DNA of 64,000 nucleotides from JARRNE01 sp963824085 (GCA_963824085.1 CAWGNT010000002.1:7172-71171); one strand, 5' to 3'; shown: positions 34,140 to 47,488, numbered from the stretch's first letter. Notes: a model not told the origin generated them from the letters alone. Program-made: numbers and translations.

Positions 34140-36138
34140 GCTGCTCGCCCTTGTGCCCGATCTCCTTGCTGCCGCCGCTGCGCTCTGGGGGATTGCGGTG
34201 GCGGTGGGTATAAGCGGGCGTATGTCTGCGCTGGCGCGCGGCCTCCTGGTAGCTGGCGGCATCCTCGCTCTCGTAGCGGCGGCGGCGAGCCTGCCGGCGG
34301 GGGCCGAGACCGTCCAGTGGCCGTTCGCGCTAGCCGGCGAGCCGGTCCGCTTCGCGGTGTCACCGCAGGCCCTGTGGCTCCTGTGCTTTGGGCTCGCGCC
34401 GGCAATACTGGCTTGCGCCCTCGGTCCGCCGGCTGCGCGGCACCGCGGCGTCTGGGTCGCCGGGGCGGGCCTGAGCCTCCTCGGAGCGCTTGGCGTGTTC
34501 GGTCTGCAGGACGGGCTGTCGTTCTTGATCGCATGGGAGGCCATGAGTCTGGGCGGGGCGATGATGGTGCTGAGCGACGACCGCGGCGGGAGTGCGGGCC
34601 GGCCGGTGCTCTTCATGCTCGCACTGCTCGAGACCGGCACGATCGCGCTCGTCGTCGCGGTCGTCGTGCTGGGCACCGCGGCGGGCAGTCTCGCGATCCC
34701 GGGTTTCGGCGAGGGCGCTGTACGGCTGAGCGAGGCCGCACGTCTGGGAGTTGCCGCGCTCCTGGTGATCGGCTTCGGTGCCAAGCTCGGCTTGCTGCCG
34801 TTCTACGAGTGGTTTCCCGGTGCGTACGGGGCGGCGAGCGGCGCGACCGGGGCGGTAATGTCGGGCATCACACTCAACGCCGCCTTCTTCGCCCTGAGCC
34901 GCGGGCTCCTGCACTGGATTCCGGCCGGTGCGGGCAATGCGCCCTTGGTGCTCGGCGTCGCCTTGGTTGCACTCGGCGTGCTGTCGGCGATCCTTACCAT
35001 CCTGTACGCATTTCAGCAGGAGGACTGGCGCGGGCTGCTGAGCTTCTCCTCTGCCGAGAACGCTGCGGTGGCGGTGACCATGATCGGCGTTTGCCTGGTC
35101 TTTCGGGCATCGGGGCTCGCTGCGCTCGCGGGGCTGGCCTGGACAGTGGCGTTGCTGCATCTCGCCGCACACGCACTCGCAAAGGGGGCGCTGTTTCTCG
35201 CTGCCGACGGGGCTTTTCGCGCCGTAGACAGCTATGCGCTTGTACAGAACGGGCTGCTGCGCACGAACGGCGCGGGCTACGGCCTTGGGGCGCTGTTTGC
35301 CGCCATGAGTCTCGCGGCCTTGCCGCCGCAGGCCGGGTTCGTGAGCGAGTGGTTCGTGTTCCAGACCGTTTTTCAGGGTTTCCACCTGCCCGGGCTCGCC
35401 GGGCGCCTGACGCTCGCGCTCGCCGGTGCCGGTTTGGCGCTCACGGCGGCGGTGGCGCTGGCGACAATGGTCAAGGTGCTTGGCGTCGGTCTGCTCGGGG
35501 CGCCGCACAGTCGCGGCGGCACGGTCTCGCCGCCAACCCGCGGCGCCGTCGCGCTGCTCGGTGCGGCGGTGCTTGCGCTCGCCGTCGGGATGCCGCTGTG
35601 GCTCCCCGCGCTTGGACCAGCCGTACAGCGTGAGCTCGGCGTCGACGTTGCGGGCGCGATGGTGAGTGGTTGGCTGCTGGTGCCCCTCAGCGCGAAGTTC
35701 GCGTTCACTTCGCCGTCGTTGCTCGTCATCGTGGTGCCTTTGCTGGCGCTGCTGCCGCTCGGGCTGCTGCTCGTCTCGGGCGGCGCTCGCCCGCGGCGGG
35801 CGGCGGTGTGGTATGGGGGCATGCGGGAGCAGCCGGAGCGTGTCGCCACGACGGCGCTTGCCTTCTCGAACGCGCTCCGGACCTTCTACAGCTTCGTCTA
35901 CCGTCCGACGGTCGACACCGCACGCGAGCACGAAGGGCTTCCCTACTTTGTGCGCCGGCTGCGGTTCCGGCATGACGTCGCGCCGATTTTCGGACCCTAC
36001 CTGTTCGCACCGCTCGAACGGTTGCTCTGGGCTATGGCCGGGCGGCTGCGGCTGCTGCAGTCAGGCGACCTCAATTTCTATGTTGCGGTACTTGGACTGC
36101 TGATGGTGGTCATCCTCGGCGCTACGCTGTGGTCGTAG
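34132..36138 (+). CDS. hyfB: HyfB-like antiporter-type (NuoL-like) subunit
   Basis: The protein of about 668 residues has some 16 helices. It shows the antiporter motifs SFLIAWEAMSLGGAMMV (helix 5 glutamate), GFGAKLGLLPFYEWFPGAYGAASG and HLAAHALAKGALFLAADG with the channel lysine. The C-terminal third matches the HyfB tail (YGGMREQPERVATTAL, VDTAREHEGLPYFV). It is the second candidate pump. TTG 34132, eight bases after CGGAGG, overlaps the previous stop; GTG 34111 in the same frame is an alternative start. Confidence 0.92.
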   Translation: MSELLALVPDLLAAAAALWGIAVAVGISGRMSALARGLLVAGGILALVAAAASLPAGAETVQWPFALAGEPVRFAVSPQALWLLCFGLAPAILACALGPPAARHRGVWVAGAGLSLLGALGVFGLQDGLSFLIAWEAMSLGGAMMVLSDDRGGSAGRPVLFMLALLETGTIALVVAVVVLGTAAGSLAIPGFGEGAVRLSEAARLGVAALLVIGFGAKLGLLPFYEWFPGAYGAASGATGAVMSGITLNAAFFALSRGLLHWIPAGAGNAPLVLGVALVALGVLSAILTILYAFQQEDWRGLLSFSSAENAAVAVTMIGVCLVFRASGLAALAGLAWTVALLHLAAHALAKGALFLAADGAFRAVDSYALVQNGLLRTNGAGYGLGALFAAMSLAALPPQAGFVSEWFVFQTVFQGFHLPGLAGRLTLALAGAGLALTAAVALATMVKVLGVGLLGAPHSRGGTVSPPTRGAVALLGAAVLALAVGMPLWLPALGPAVQRELGVDVAGAMVSGWLLVPLSAKFAFTSPSLLVIVVPLLALLPLGLLLVSGGARPRRAAVWYGGMREQPERVATTALAFSNALRTFYSFVYRPTVDTAREHEGLPYFVRRLRFRHDVAPIFGPYLFAPLERLLWAMAGRLRLLQSGDLNFYVAVLGLLMVVILGATLWS

Positions 36139-36156
36139 CGCGGGGAACACGGAGGA

Positions 36157-36321
36157 TATACCGTTCTCATCTGAGTTTTTCGGGGCCGGGTTGCACCCTC
36201 CGGGGGACGGCGTGAATACATCCCTGTAGCCTTGACGGCAGCCTCCTTGCTGCCGACACCCCCGGAAGGTGCAACGCGGCCCCTACGGCGGCGAAGCGAA
36301 AAGTGACGTGAGCTGCGTATA
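36157..36321 (-). repeat. Palindromic MITE-like repeat, subtype A copy
   Basis: The element starts TATACCGTTCTCATC and ends GACGTGAGCTGCGTATA. It closely matches copy 1 in the core (GACGGCGTGAATACATCCCT and CCTTGACGGCAGCCTCCTTG). It fills the gap between the convergent hyfB and metH genes, where its hairpin could terminate both transcripts. Confidence 0.92.
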
Positions 36322-36398
36322 GGGGGCGGTTCGACCGGTATGCATCCCCCCGGCTTTTATATTAAGACCTTCCGGCTTCGCGCTTGCGCCTATCCGGC

Positions 36399-40088
<3,690 letters not shown>

Positions 40089-40203
40089 GTGTAAAGCCTT
40101 GGTTTGGGAGACAGGTCGGCCGCGCCCGGCCGCAGCCCGGAGTCGAGTGTGTGATTATAGCGTCACGCGCCAAGGGCTCACGTCGTGGGATAAGGCAATG
40201 GCC

Positions 40204-40250
40204 GTGCACTAGGACGGGGCGTGCTCTCCCATATATGATGCATAGTGCAC
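40204..40250. promoter_or_regulatory. Inverted repeat GTGCACTA...TAGTGCAC in metH upstream region
   Basis: GTGCACTA (40204-40211) and TAGTGCAC (40243-40250) are perfect inverted repeats separated by 31 bp, with CCG/CGG flanks extending the pairing. They lie in the 310-bp region between the divergent metH and small-protein genes. They could be two half-sites for a regulator or an RNA stem; neither is known. Confidence 0.35.
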
Positions 40251-40398
40251 CGGCGCGAACGCGCAGCAGACCGCTAGAGAACGGGGGACCGCTGACGCGC
40301 AGCAGCCTGAAACGCTCCAATGTTGGTCGACGCCGGGCGATTCTCGGGCACATATGGGCCAGGAGGGTAACCGTGTGTATCCGCCGAGGAGGAGAGCG

Positions 40399-40623
40399 AT
40401 GACCGAACGACTGATGGTGCTGCCAAGCAAGGACGTAGGCCGGATCCGGTTGGTGACGGTCCCGGATGACATGTCGCCCCATGAGGCTTATCGCCATGTA
40501 ACGGCGCTGATCGCCGAGGTCGAGCGGACGGACGACGACCACTGGGTGGAGGACGCTCTGGATCTGCTTGAGGATCACGGGTTCGAGAGCGTCGACTTCG
40601 TGCTGGGTCCGCCCCTCGATTGA
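40399..40623 (+). CDS. Small acidic hypothetical protein upstream of rlmH
   Basis: GGAGG lies 6 bp before the ATG at 40399, giving a 74-residue soluble acidic protein with a predicted alpha/beta pattern (RIRLVTVPDDMSPHEAYRHV, HWVEDALDLLEDHGFESVDF). No motif was recognised. It ends 10 bp before rlmH and is probably co-transcribed. In many bacteria rsfS occupies this place; this protein is shorter and shows no RsfS motif. Confidence 0.75.
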   Translation: MTERLMVLPSKDVGRIRLVTVPDDMSPHEAYRHVTALIAEVERTDDDHWVEDALDLLEDHGFESVDFVLGPPLD

Positions 40624-40633
40624 TCCCGGCGGG

Positions 40634-41104
40634 GTGCGAGTCTACTTGTTGAGCGTCGGCCGGCGGATGCCCGACTGGATCGAAGCGGGTTACCAGGAGT
40701 ACGCCAAACGGCTGCCGCCGGAATGCGGCCTCCATCTAGTCGAGATCGAGCCGGGGCGCCGCGGGAAGCGCGGTACACCAGCGCTGGCCCGCCGCGACGA
40801 AGGTGAGCGCTTACTTGCGGCCGTCCCCAAGGAAGCTCGCGTCATTGCCCTCGACGTGCGGGGACGCGGGTGGAGCAGCGAGCAGCTGGCGCGCGAGCTG
40901 GCCGCCTGGATGGCGAACGGCCGTGACCTGGCGCTGGTCGTCGGGGGGCCCGACGGACTCGCCGATGCCTGCCTCGCGCGCGCCGAGACGTTATGGTCGC
41001 TGTCACCGCTCACGTTCCCGCACCCCCTGGTGCGGGTCATGGTAGCGGAGCAGCTCTATCGGGCCTGGAGCATCCTCAAGGGCCACCCCTATCACCGGGG
41101 GTGA
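40634..41104 (+). CDS. rlmH: RlmH, 23S rRNA pseudouridine-1915 N3-methyltransferase
   Basis: The 156-residue SPOUT methyltransferase starts at GTG 40634 with VRVYLLSVGRRMPDWIEAGY. It contains LALVVGGPDGL and ends with the conserved SLSPLTFPHPLVRVMVAEQL and YRAWSILKGHPYHRG, the knotted SAM site and dimer interface. It methylates the pseudouridine in helix 69 of 23S rRNA on assembled 70S ribosomes. Confidence 0.97.
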   Translation: MRVYLLSVGRRMPDWIEAGYQEYAKRLPPECGLHLVEIEPGRRGKRGTPALARRDEGERLLAAVPKEARVIALDVRGRGWSSEQLARELAAWMANGRDLALVVGGPDGLADACLARAETLWSLSPLTFPHPLVRVMVAEQLYRAWSILKGHPYHRG

Positions 41105-41224
41105 CGTATGGGCCCCGGTAGCAGCTGGTTAACGCAGCGGCGCTCAGGTCGACTCAGCCCCTGGAGGGTGCTCGGCCCGAGACGCCACATCGGTGCCCGT
41201 AAACGCGGTCGGGAGCAATATCAA

Positions 41225-41839
41225 TTGGCGAATCCGGAGGTCTTGTTGTCATCCAATTCTTCGCGGCGGCGTGAGCTGCTTGCTCAGATCGGAGTGCGCT
41301 TCGGCGTCATCGCCGTTGAGCTCGACGAGGCGCCGCTCTCCGGTGAGGGGCCGGATGACTACGTGTTGCGCGTGGCGATGGACAAGGCTCGCGCCGGTCG
41401 GGCAATCACCGCGGGAAGGCCGGGCCTACCCGTGTTGGCTGCGGACACCGCGGTTGTCGTGGATGGCCGTATCCTCGGTAAGCCCCGGGATCGCGAGGAG
41501 GGCGCCGCCATGATACGTCTCCTCTCGGGGCGGACCCACACAGTTCTGAGCTGCGTTGCCCTGGTTGGCGAGCTGGAGCGGCAGGCCCTCAGCAGGAGTG
41601 AGGTCAGCTTTCGGGAGGTCCATCCGGCCGAGGTGAGCGCCTATTGGGACACGGGTGAGCCTGTGGACAAGGCCGGCGGCTACGCCATCCAGGGCTTGGG
41701 TGCCGTCTTTGTCGAACGGCTGCAAGGCAGCTACTCCGGCGTGATGGGGCTGCCGTTGTTCGAGACGGCGCACCTCCTCGCCGGTGCGGGTATTCATGTC
41801 CTGGCCCACAGGGCCGGATTGAGGGAAGCCAGAGCGTGA
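41225..41839 (+). CDS. maf: Maf/YhdE nucleotide pyrophosphatase
   Basis: The protein has the Maf pattern LLSSNSSRRRELLAQIGVRF, VLAADTAVVVDGRILGKPRD, and DKAGGYAIQGLGAVFVERLQGSYS split over the active site. Members hydrolyse dTTP, UTP and modified nucleotides. TTG 41225, nine bases after GGGAG, gives 204 residues and best fits family length; no ATG is available, and the frame is open to 41108. Its stop overlaps the rng start (GTGA). Confidence 0.9.
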   Translation: MANPEVLLSSNSSRRRELLAQIGVRFGVIAVELDEAPLSGEGPDDYVLRVAMDKARAGRAITAGRPGLPVLAADTAVVVDGRILGKPRDREEGAAMIRLLSGRTHTVLSCVALVGELERQALSRSEVSFREVHPAEVSAYWDTGEPVDKAGGYAIQGLGAVFVERLQGSYSGVMGLPLFETAHLLAGAGIHVLAHRAGLREARA

Positions 41840-43290
41840 GCGAAGAGATCCTCGTCAATGTGACTCCGCCCGAAACCCGGGTCGCCGTTGTGGAAAGCGG
41901 CGTGGTGCAGGAGATCATCATCGAGCGGGCGGACCGCTGCGGTCTGGTGGGAAACATCTACAAGGGGAGGATCTGCCGCGTCCTCCCCGGGATGCAGGCC
42001 GCGTTCGTGGACATCGGACTCGACCGCGCCGCCTTCCTGCACACCTCGGACATCGTGTGCCATGAGGGAGAGCCCCGCGGCGACTCCATCCACGAGATCG
42101 TGCGGGAGGGCGATACCCTGATCGTTCAGGTGGTGAAGGACCCTCTCGGGACCAAGGGCGCGCGCCTCACGACCAGTATCTCCATCCCCTCACGCTACCT
42201 GGTCTTCATGCCGGCGCTCAACAATACGGGTGTGTCCCAGAAGATCGAGGACGAGGGCGAGCGCAAGCGGCTGCGCGATGTCCTGCATCGGTTCGTCGAG
42301 GAGCGGGCCGGCGAAGGGGGCTTCATCGCCCGCACGGCGGCGGAGAGCATCAACGACGATGCGTTGATCAAGGACATGGATTTCCTGGTGAAGCTCTGGC
42401 GCGGCATCAAGGAGCGTTGTCAACACGCGAACGAGATCGGTTTGATCCACGACGACCTGCCGCTCGCCCTGCGGGCGCTGCGGGACTTGGTGGGTCCCGA
42501 GGTGGAGCGGGTGCGCATGGACTCGCGGGTGATGATGGACAGGGCCATCGCCTTCGCAACCAAATACATCCCGGACATCGTCTCACGCATCGAGTACTAC
42601 CAGGGCGAGCGGCCGCTTTTCGATCTCTACGGTGTGGAGGACGAGATCCAGAAGGCTGTGCAGCGCAAGGTCCAGCTCAAGTCCGGGGGGCACCTGGTTA
42701 TCGACCAGACCGAAGCCATGACCACGATCGATGTGAATACGGGCGCGTTCGTCGGTCATCGCAATCTCGAGGAGACCATCTTTAAGACCAATCTGGAGGC
42801 CGCCCAAGCGATCTGCCGGCACCTGCGCCTACGCAACCTTGGCGGCATGATCATCATCGACTTCATCGACATGACCGAGGATGAGCACAAGCGTCAGGTC
42901 CTGCGCGCCCTCGAGAAGTGCCTCGCCAGGGATCACGCGAAGACCCAGATCTCCGAGGTCTCCTCCCTCGGGCTGGTGGAGATGACGCGCAAGCGTACCC
43001 GTGAATCGCTGGAGCACGTCCTGTGCGAGCCGTGCCCGTGCTGCGGCGGGCGCGGAACCCTGAAGACCGCCGAAACCACCTGCTACGAGATCTTCCGCGA
43101 GATCATGAGGGAGGCTCGCCAGTTCGAGGTCGAGACGCTCCTGGTTCTGGCCTCTCAAGAGGTCGTGGACCGTCTACTCGACGAGGAGTCGGGACACCTC
43201 GCCGAGCTGGAGGAGTTCATCGGGAAGCCGATCCGGCTGCAGGCGGAGGCGCTCTACACTCAAGAGCAGTATGACGTCGTGCTCATCTAG
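41836..43290 (+). CDS. rng: Ribonuclease G
   Basis: The 484-residue endonuclease starts at GTG 41836. It has the S1 domain at the N-terminus (LVGNIYKGRICRVLPGMQAA and FVDIGLDRAAFLH), the catalytic aspartates in IDVNTGAFVG and IIIDFIDM, and the zinc-link cysteines in CEPCPCCGGRG. RNase G matures the 5' end of 16S rRNA and degrades some mRNAs. It is translationally coupled to maf. Confidence 0.97.
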   Translation: MSEEILVNVTPPETRVAVVESGVVQEIIIERADRCGLVGNIYKGRICRVLPGMQAAFVDIGLDRAAFLHTSDIVCHEGEPRGDSIHEIVREGDTLIVQVVKDPLGTKGARLTTSISIPSRYLVFMPALNNTGVSQKIEDEGERKRLRDVLHRFVEERAGEGGFIARTAAESINDDALIKDMDFLVKLWRGIKERCQHANEIGLIHDDLPLALRALRDLVGPEVERVRMDSRVMMDRAIAFATKYIPDIVSRIEYYQGERPLFDLYGVEDEIQKAVQRKVQLKSGGHLVIDQTEAMTTIDVNTGAFVGHRNLEETIFKTNLEAAQAICRHLRLRNLGGMIIIDFIDMTEDEHKRQVLRALEKCLARDHAKTQISEVSSLGLVEMTRKRTRESLEHVLCEPCPCCGGRGTLKTAETTCYEIFREIMREARQFEVETLLVLASQEVVDRLLDEESGHLAELEEFIGKPIRLQAEALYTQEQYDVVLI

Positions 43291-43507
43291 CGAAACGCCG
43301 CGGAAATTCACCTGTGCCGAGTGGCCGAAAGTCGACCCCGCCGTCCGATGATGCTATGCGCCTATTTGGGCCACGAAGGACACGCGGGAATTCGGTGCAG
43401 CAGCGCCGTCTCGGTCATCGCCGTGCCGACGATGCCGCGCAGCGGGGATTTCGTCGTCAGGACGGCGCTCTTCCTCGCGCCCGTCGTGGAGGAGCTCCCG
43501 TTCCAGG

Positions 43508-46500
43508 ATGATCCGCCTCTTCAAGTCCGCTCTTGCCAGGACCGTCAGCTTGGGCTTGGCCGTCATGGTGGCACTGGGGGTACTCCTCGGTGCGGTGCAC
43601 CTCGCCTTGCCCTTTGCAGACGTGTTTCGGTCGCAGTTGGAGAGCCGTCTGTCGGAGACACTTGGCCTCAGGGCGGAGGTCGAGCACTTCGGGCTTGGGC
43701 TGACCGGCTTCGTGCCCCGGTTGAGTCTCGTCGGCGCCAAGCTGGTGGATCCCAAGACGGGCCATATCCAGCTCAGCCTGGACCAGCTGCAGATCGACCT
43801 TGATTTGGCGGCGACGCTGCGGGCACGTGCGCCCCAGATCGACGCCGTAACCCTGGTGGGCGCCCACCTGGTCGTCAAGCAGACAGACGACGGCTTCACC
43901 GTCGCCGGCCTGGAAGGCATCCAAGGCGGCGACCCCGCGGCGATGACCTTCTTCCTCGGCAACGGCCGCTTCCTGCTCAGCAGGAGCGACATCCAGCTAA
44001 TCGCCGCCCGTTCCGAAAGTCCTGTGCTGTGGTTGACGAGTGTGCGGATGCGGCTCGAGAACGCCGGCGGCAGACATCGGCTCGGGCTCCGGGGGGAGGT
44101 GTTCGGCGAGCCGGGCAGCAGCTTGCGTCTGGCAGGTGACCTTCGCGGGTCGCCGGGCGACCCGAGCGGTTGGAAGGGTGCGATGTACCTACACTGGAAG
44201 GGGGAAGATCTTGGCCGAATCGGTCAGCGGCTCCTTCCTGCCGGCTGGCACCTGCGAAGCACCGGGCTGGACATCGAGAGCTGGAGCGATTGGAGCGGCG
44301 GGGCGTTGCGCGACGTCCTCGGCAGGATCCGGCTTGCGGGCCTGGAGGCATCGCGAGGGTCGCTTGGGGAGACGGCCTCGACGCCTCGGATAGACGAGGT
44401 GAGCGGTCTCGTCCGCTGGCGGTCTGTGGATACGGGCTGGCGTGTTGATGCCACGTCCTTGACCCTGGTGCGCGACGGCGTTCCGCGCCCGCCCGCGGAC
44501 TTGAGCGTCCGCGTCGAGCCAGAGGACGACGGCTGGAACCTCAGCGCGGGCATCAGTGCGCTTAGAATCGCCGATGGGCGAGACCTGATCGGTCTGGTTC
44601 CCGGGACCGAGCCGAGGTTGATGCGATGGCTGGCGGCGGCCCGTCCCGAGGGCACCCTGCGCGACCTTAGTCTGCGTATGGCGGCGCATGGAGCGGGTGC
44701 CTCGCGTTGGGCCGCGACCGGGGGAGTTTTCGATCTCGGCTTCGAGCCCTACGAGCGTGCTCCGGGTCTTCGTGGTGTGACCGCTCACTTCTACGCCGAC
44801 GAAAGCGGCGGCAGCGCTGCCGTTCACTCTGCCGGGCTGACCTTTTCCCTGCCGCATCTCTTTCGCGAGCCCATCCGAGCTGACCGTGTGGAAGGCCGGC
44901 TTCGCTGGCGGCGGGACGTCGACGGCGGCTGGCGAATCGAGGCGCCGGAGGTCATCGCGGACAATGCGGACATCGCCACGCGTTCTCGTCTTGCGGCGGC
45001 CTTTCCCGCCGACGGCGGCAGCCCTCTATTGGATCTGCAGGTGGATTTCCGGGACGGCGACGTCGCCGCCATTAGACGCTATCTACCGGTCGGGGAGCTC
45101 AAGCCGGGCCTGGTCCGCTGGCTCGACGCCGCCTTCGTGAGCGGCCGTGTTCCGTCGGGGACCTTCCTGCTTCGAGGCACCCCAGCCGACTTTCCCTTCC
45201 GCGGTAACGAGGGCCGCATGGAGGTGGTCTTCGGCGTGGAGGACGGCATTCTCGACTACCAGACCGACTGGCCCCGACTCGAGGAGATCGTCGGCGAGGT
45301 CATGTTCGAAAATCAGAGGTTCGAGGCAAGCGTCTCGGACGCGCGATTCCTCGAGAGTGAGGTCTCGAGCACTCGTGCCCATATCACGGACCTGTTTCAC
45401 CCGGTCTCCGTGCAAGTCCGGGGCAGCGTGCGAGGTCCGTTCGCGGACGGTCTGCGCACCTTGCAGGAGACGCCACTCAAGGCGAAGCTCGGGGCACTAG
45501 CCGGCAGCTTCCGCGCGGCAGGGGCGTCCCGGATAGATCTCGAAATGGCTATCCCCTTGGGGTCGGCTGTCCCTTTGACCCTCAAGGGCCAGCTGGCATG
45601 GTCCGGGACCGCCAGCCTCGCCATCCCGGACTGGGATCTCACCCTCTCCGACCTCGGCGGCAGCCTGTCCTTCACCGAGCAGGCCGTATCGGCGGACGAC
45701 CTTTCAGCAAGCCTTTGGAACGTCCCCGTGCGAATCCGCATCGACAGCCCCAGGGAGGTCGAGGCCGGGACCGACGTCACCCGCATACGCGTCCGGGCAC
45801 CACTGACCACGCGACTCCTCGCGCAGCACTTCGCGAGCCCTTTGTGGGATCTGACTCGGGGGCAGACGAGCTGGGATCTCACCCTGGGCATTAACAACAC
45901 TGATTTGGCGCAGGTTCCCCTGCCGCTCAACTTCACCCTGAGCTCGGGGCTTGAAGGCGTCGCCGTTTCCCTCCCGGCTCCCCTCGGAAAGACGGCGCCC
46001 GAACGCAGGGCGTTGCGGGTAGCGGGCCGTCTCGCTCGCGGAGAGGGCCTCAGGGTCCAAGGGGCTTATGGCGAGCTGGGATTCAACCTCGCCTTCGACA
46101 GAGACGCCGCCAACAGCCTTGTCTTCGCGCGCGGTGCCGTGGACCTCTCCGGGCAGATCAAGTCCCTGCCCCAGGGCGATGGAGTGGACCTCAGCGGCAC
46201 CCTCGCGACCCTGGATCTTGGCGCCTGGCTCAACTGGTGGGCGGGTCAGGCCGAAGGCGGGACCGCGACGAGCTCGCGCGGGGCCGCGTTACGCGGCGCC
46301 GATGTGCGGATCGCACGTGTGCAATTGGCCGACCTGGCTTGTCACGCACTTCAGCTCAAGCTTCGACGCGGGTCTGGCCGCTGGGAGGCGCGGATCGACG
46401 GCGCGGATGTCGCGGGCAGCGTGTGGGTTCCGGACCGCCCGCGGAATGCGCCTGTGCGGGTTCGGCTGGAACGTCTCGACCTCAAGTCCTCGCTGAGCGA

Positions 46501-47488
46501 GAACAGCGGCGCGGGAGAGTCCCTGAAGGGGGATGCGACCGGTGTCGATCCTCGCAAGGCCGGTACTCTGGACCTGCGCGTCGACCGGCTCCTTTGGGGC
46601 AGCAATGTGCTGGGGACGACCGCGGTGCGCGTGGAGCCGCGCACGGACGGCCTGGCATTCGCCGAGCTGTCCCTCAAGGGTCCGCTGATGACGATCGCGG
46701 GGAGCGGGAGTTGGACCAGAGACGGGACGCGCGATCGCACCGCCGTGTCCCTCAACGCCACGGGTAAGGATCTCGGGGGCTTCCTTCGGGACTTGGATCT
46801 CGACAGCGTGCTCTACAAAGCCCCGACCAAGGCCAGCCTGAGCCTCGAGTGGCCGGGTGGGCCCTTCCAGCTCGACCTCACCAGCCTGCACGGTCGGCTT
46901 GAGGCGGAGGTCGGAGCAGGCAGCCTTCTGGACGTCGAGCCGGGACTGGGCCGTGTGTTCGGGGTACTTAATCTAGGTGCGCTGCGGCGGCGCCTTGCCC
47001 TGGATTTCAGTGACATCTTCGAGCGGGGCTACGGCTTCGAGACGATAAAGGGGGCGATGACCTTCCGCGACGGCAAGGCCGTGATCGATCGCCTCGCCAT
47101 CAAAGGCCCTTCTGCCAGTATCGACGTTGCCGGGAGCGCGGACCTTTCCGACCAGACCTTCGATCAGGTGGTGACCGTGACGCCCCGCATCGGCCCCGGT
47201 GTCGTTGTCGCAAGTGCCGTCGCGGGCGGGCCCTTGGTGGGGGCCGCCGTCTATCTTGCCGATCGGGTGTCCGACGGGGCGGTCGACAGGCTGGCGAGCT
47301 ACCAGTATCGAATCACCGGTCCCTGGAACGCCCCGGATATCCGGCGCGCCGGCGGCGCGGGAGGCGACGCCACCAAGTCGATGCTGGCCCCGACAGAGCC
47401 CGGAGGGGCGGCGAATCGCCCGCCGCCGGAGGAATCTCACCCGCGAAAGCGCAAAGCCCCTGAGAACCTCTTCTTGGAGGGTCATTAG
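43508..47488 (+). CDS. yhdP: YhdP-family AsmA-like envelope protein
   Basis: This 1326-residue protein has one N-terminal membrane anchor (VSLGLAVMVALGVLLGAVHLA) and a very long periplasmic part with repeating beta-strand units. The C-terminal end carries the AsmA_2/DUF3971-type segment with SLLDVEPGLGRVFGVLNLGA and TFRDGKAVIDRLAIKGPSA. YhdP, TamB and YdbH form bridge-like tubes that carry phospholipids to the outer membrane. The order rng-yhdP-nitrilase-tldD is conserved in Gammaproteobacteria. The 217-bp gap after rng holds no supported gene. Confidence 0.95.
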   Translation: MIRLFKSALARTVSLGLAVMVALGVLLGAVHLALPFADVFRSQLESRLSETLGLRAEVEHFGLGLTGFVPRLSLVGAKLVDPKTGHIQLSLDQLQIDLDLAATLRARAPQIDAVTLVGAHLVVKQTDDGFTVAGLEGIQGGDPAAMTFFLGNGRFLLSRSDIQLIAARSESPVLWLTSVRMRLENAGGRHRLGLRGEVFGEPGSSLRLAGDLRGSPGDPSGWKGAMYLHWKGEDLGRIGQRLLPAGWHLRSTGLDIESWSDWSGGALRDVLGRIRLAGLEASRGSLGETASTPRIDEVSGLVRWRSVDTGWRVDATSLTLVRDGVPRPPADLSVRVEPEDDGWNLSAGISALRIADGRDLIGLVPGTEPRLMRWLAAARPEGTLRDLSLRMAAHGAGASRWAATGGVFDLGFEPYERAPGLRGVTAHFYADESGGSAAVHSAGLTFSLPHLFREPIRADRVEGRLRWRRDVDGGWRIEAPEVIADNADIATRSRLAAAFPADGGSPLLDLQVDFRDGDVAAIRRYLPVGELKPGLVRWLDAAFVSGRVPSGTFLLRGTPADFPFRGNEGRMEVVFGVEDGILDYQTDWPRLEEIVGEVMFENQRFEASVSDARFLESEVSSTRAHITDLFHPVSVQVRGSVRGPFADGLRTLQETPLKAKLGALAGSFRAAGASRIDLEMAIPLGSAVPLTLKGQLAWSGTASLAIPDWDLTLSDLGGSLSFTEQAVSADDLSASLWNVPVRIRIDSPREVEAGTDVTRIRVRAPLTTRLLAQHFASPLWDLTRGQTSWDLTLGINNTDLAQVPLPLNFTLSSGLEGVAVSLPAPLGKTAPERRALRVAGRLARGEGLRVQGAYGELGFNLAFDRDAANSLVFARGAVDLSGQIKSLPQGDGVDLSGTLATLDLGAWLNWWAGQAEGGTATSSRGAALRGADVRIARVQLADLACHALQLKLRRGSGRWEARIDGADVAGSVWVPDRPRNAPVRVRLERLDLKSSLSENSGAGESLKGDATGVDPRKAGTLDLRVDRLLWGSNVLGTTAVRVEPRTDGLAFAELSLKGPLMTIAGSGSWTRDGTRDRTAVSLNATGKDLGGFLRDLDLDSVLYKAPTKASLSLEWPGGPFQLDLTSLHGRLEAEVGAGSLLDVEPGLGRVFGVLNLGALRRRLALDFSDIFERGYGFETIKGAMTFRDGKAVIDRLAIKGPSASIDVAGSADLSDQTFDQVVTVTPRIGPGVVVASAVAGGPLVGAAVYLADRVSDGAVDRLASYQYRITGPWNAPDIRRAGGAGGDATKSMLAPTEPGGAANRPPPEESHPRKRKAPENLFLEGH

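Noticed and set aside
40089..40398. SAH or cobalamin riboswitch upstream of metH
   Set aside because: I looked on the minus strand for the SAH pseudoknot and B12-box patterns and found no convincing match. A covariance search would settle it.
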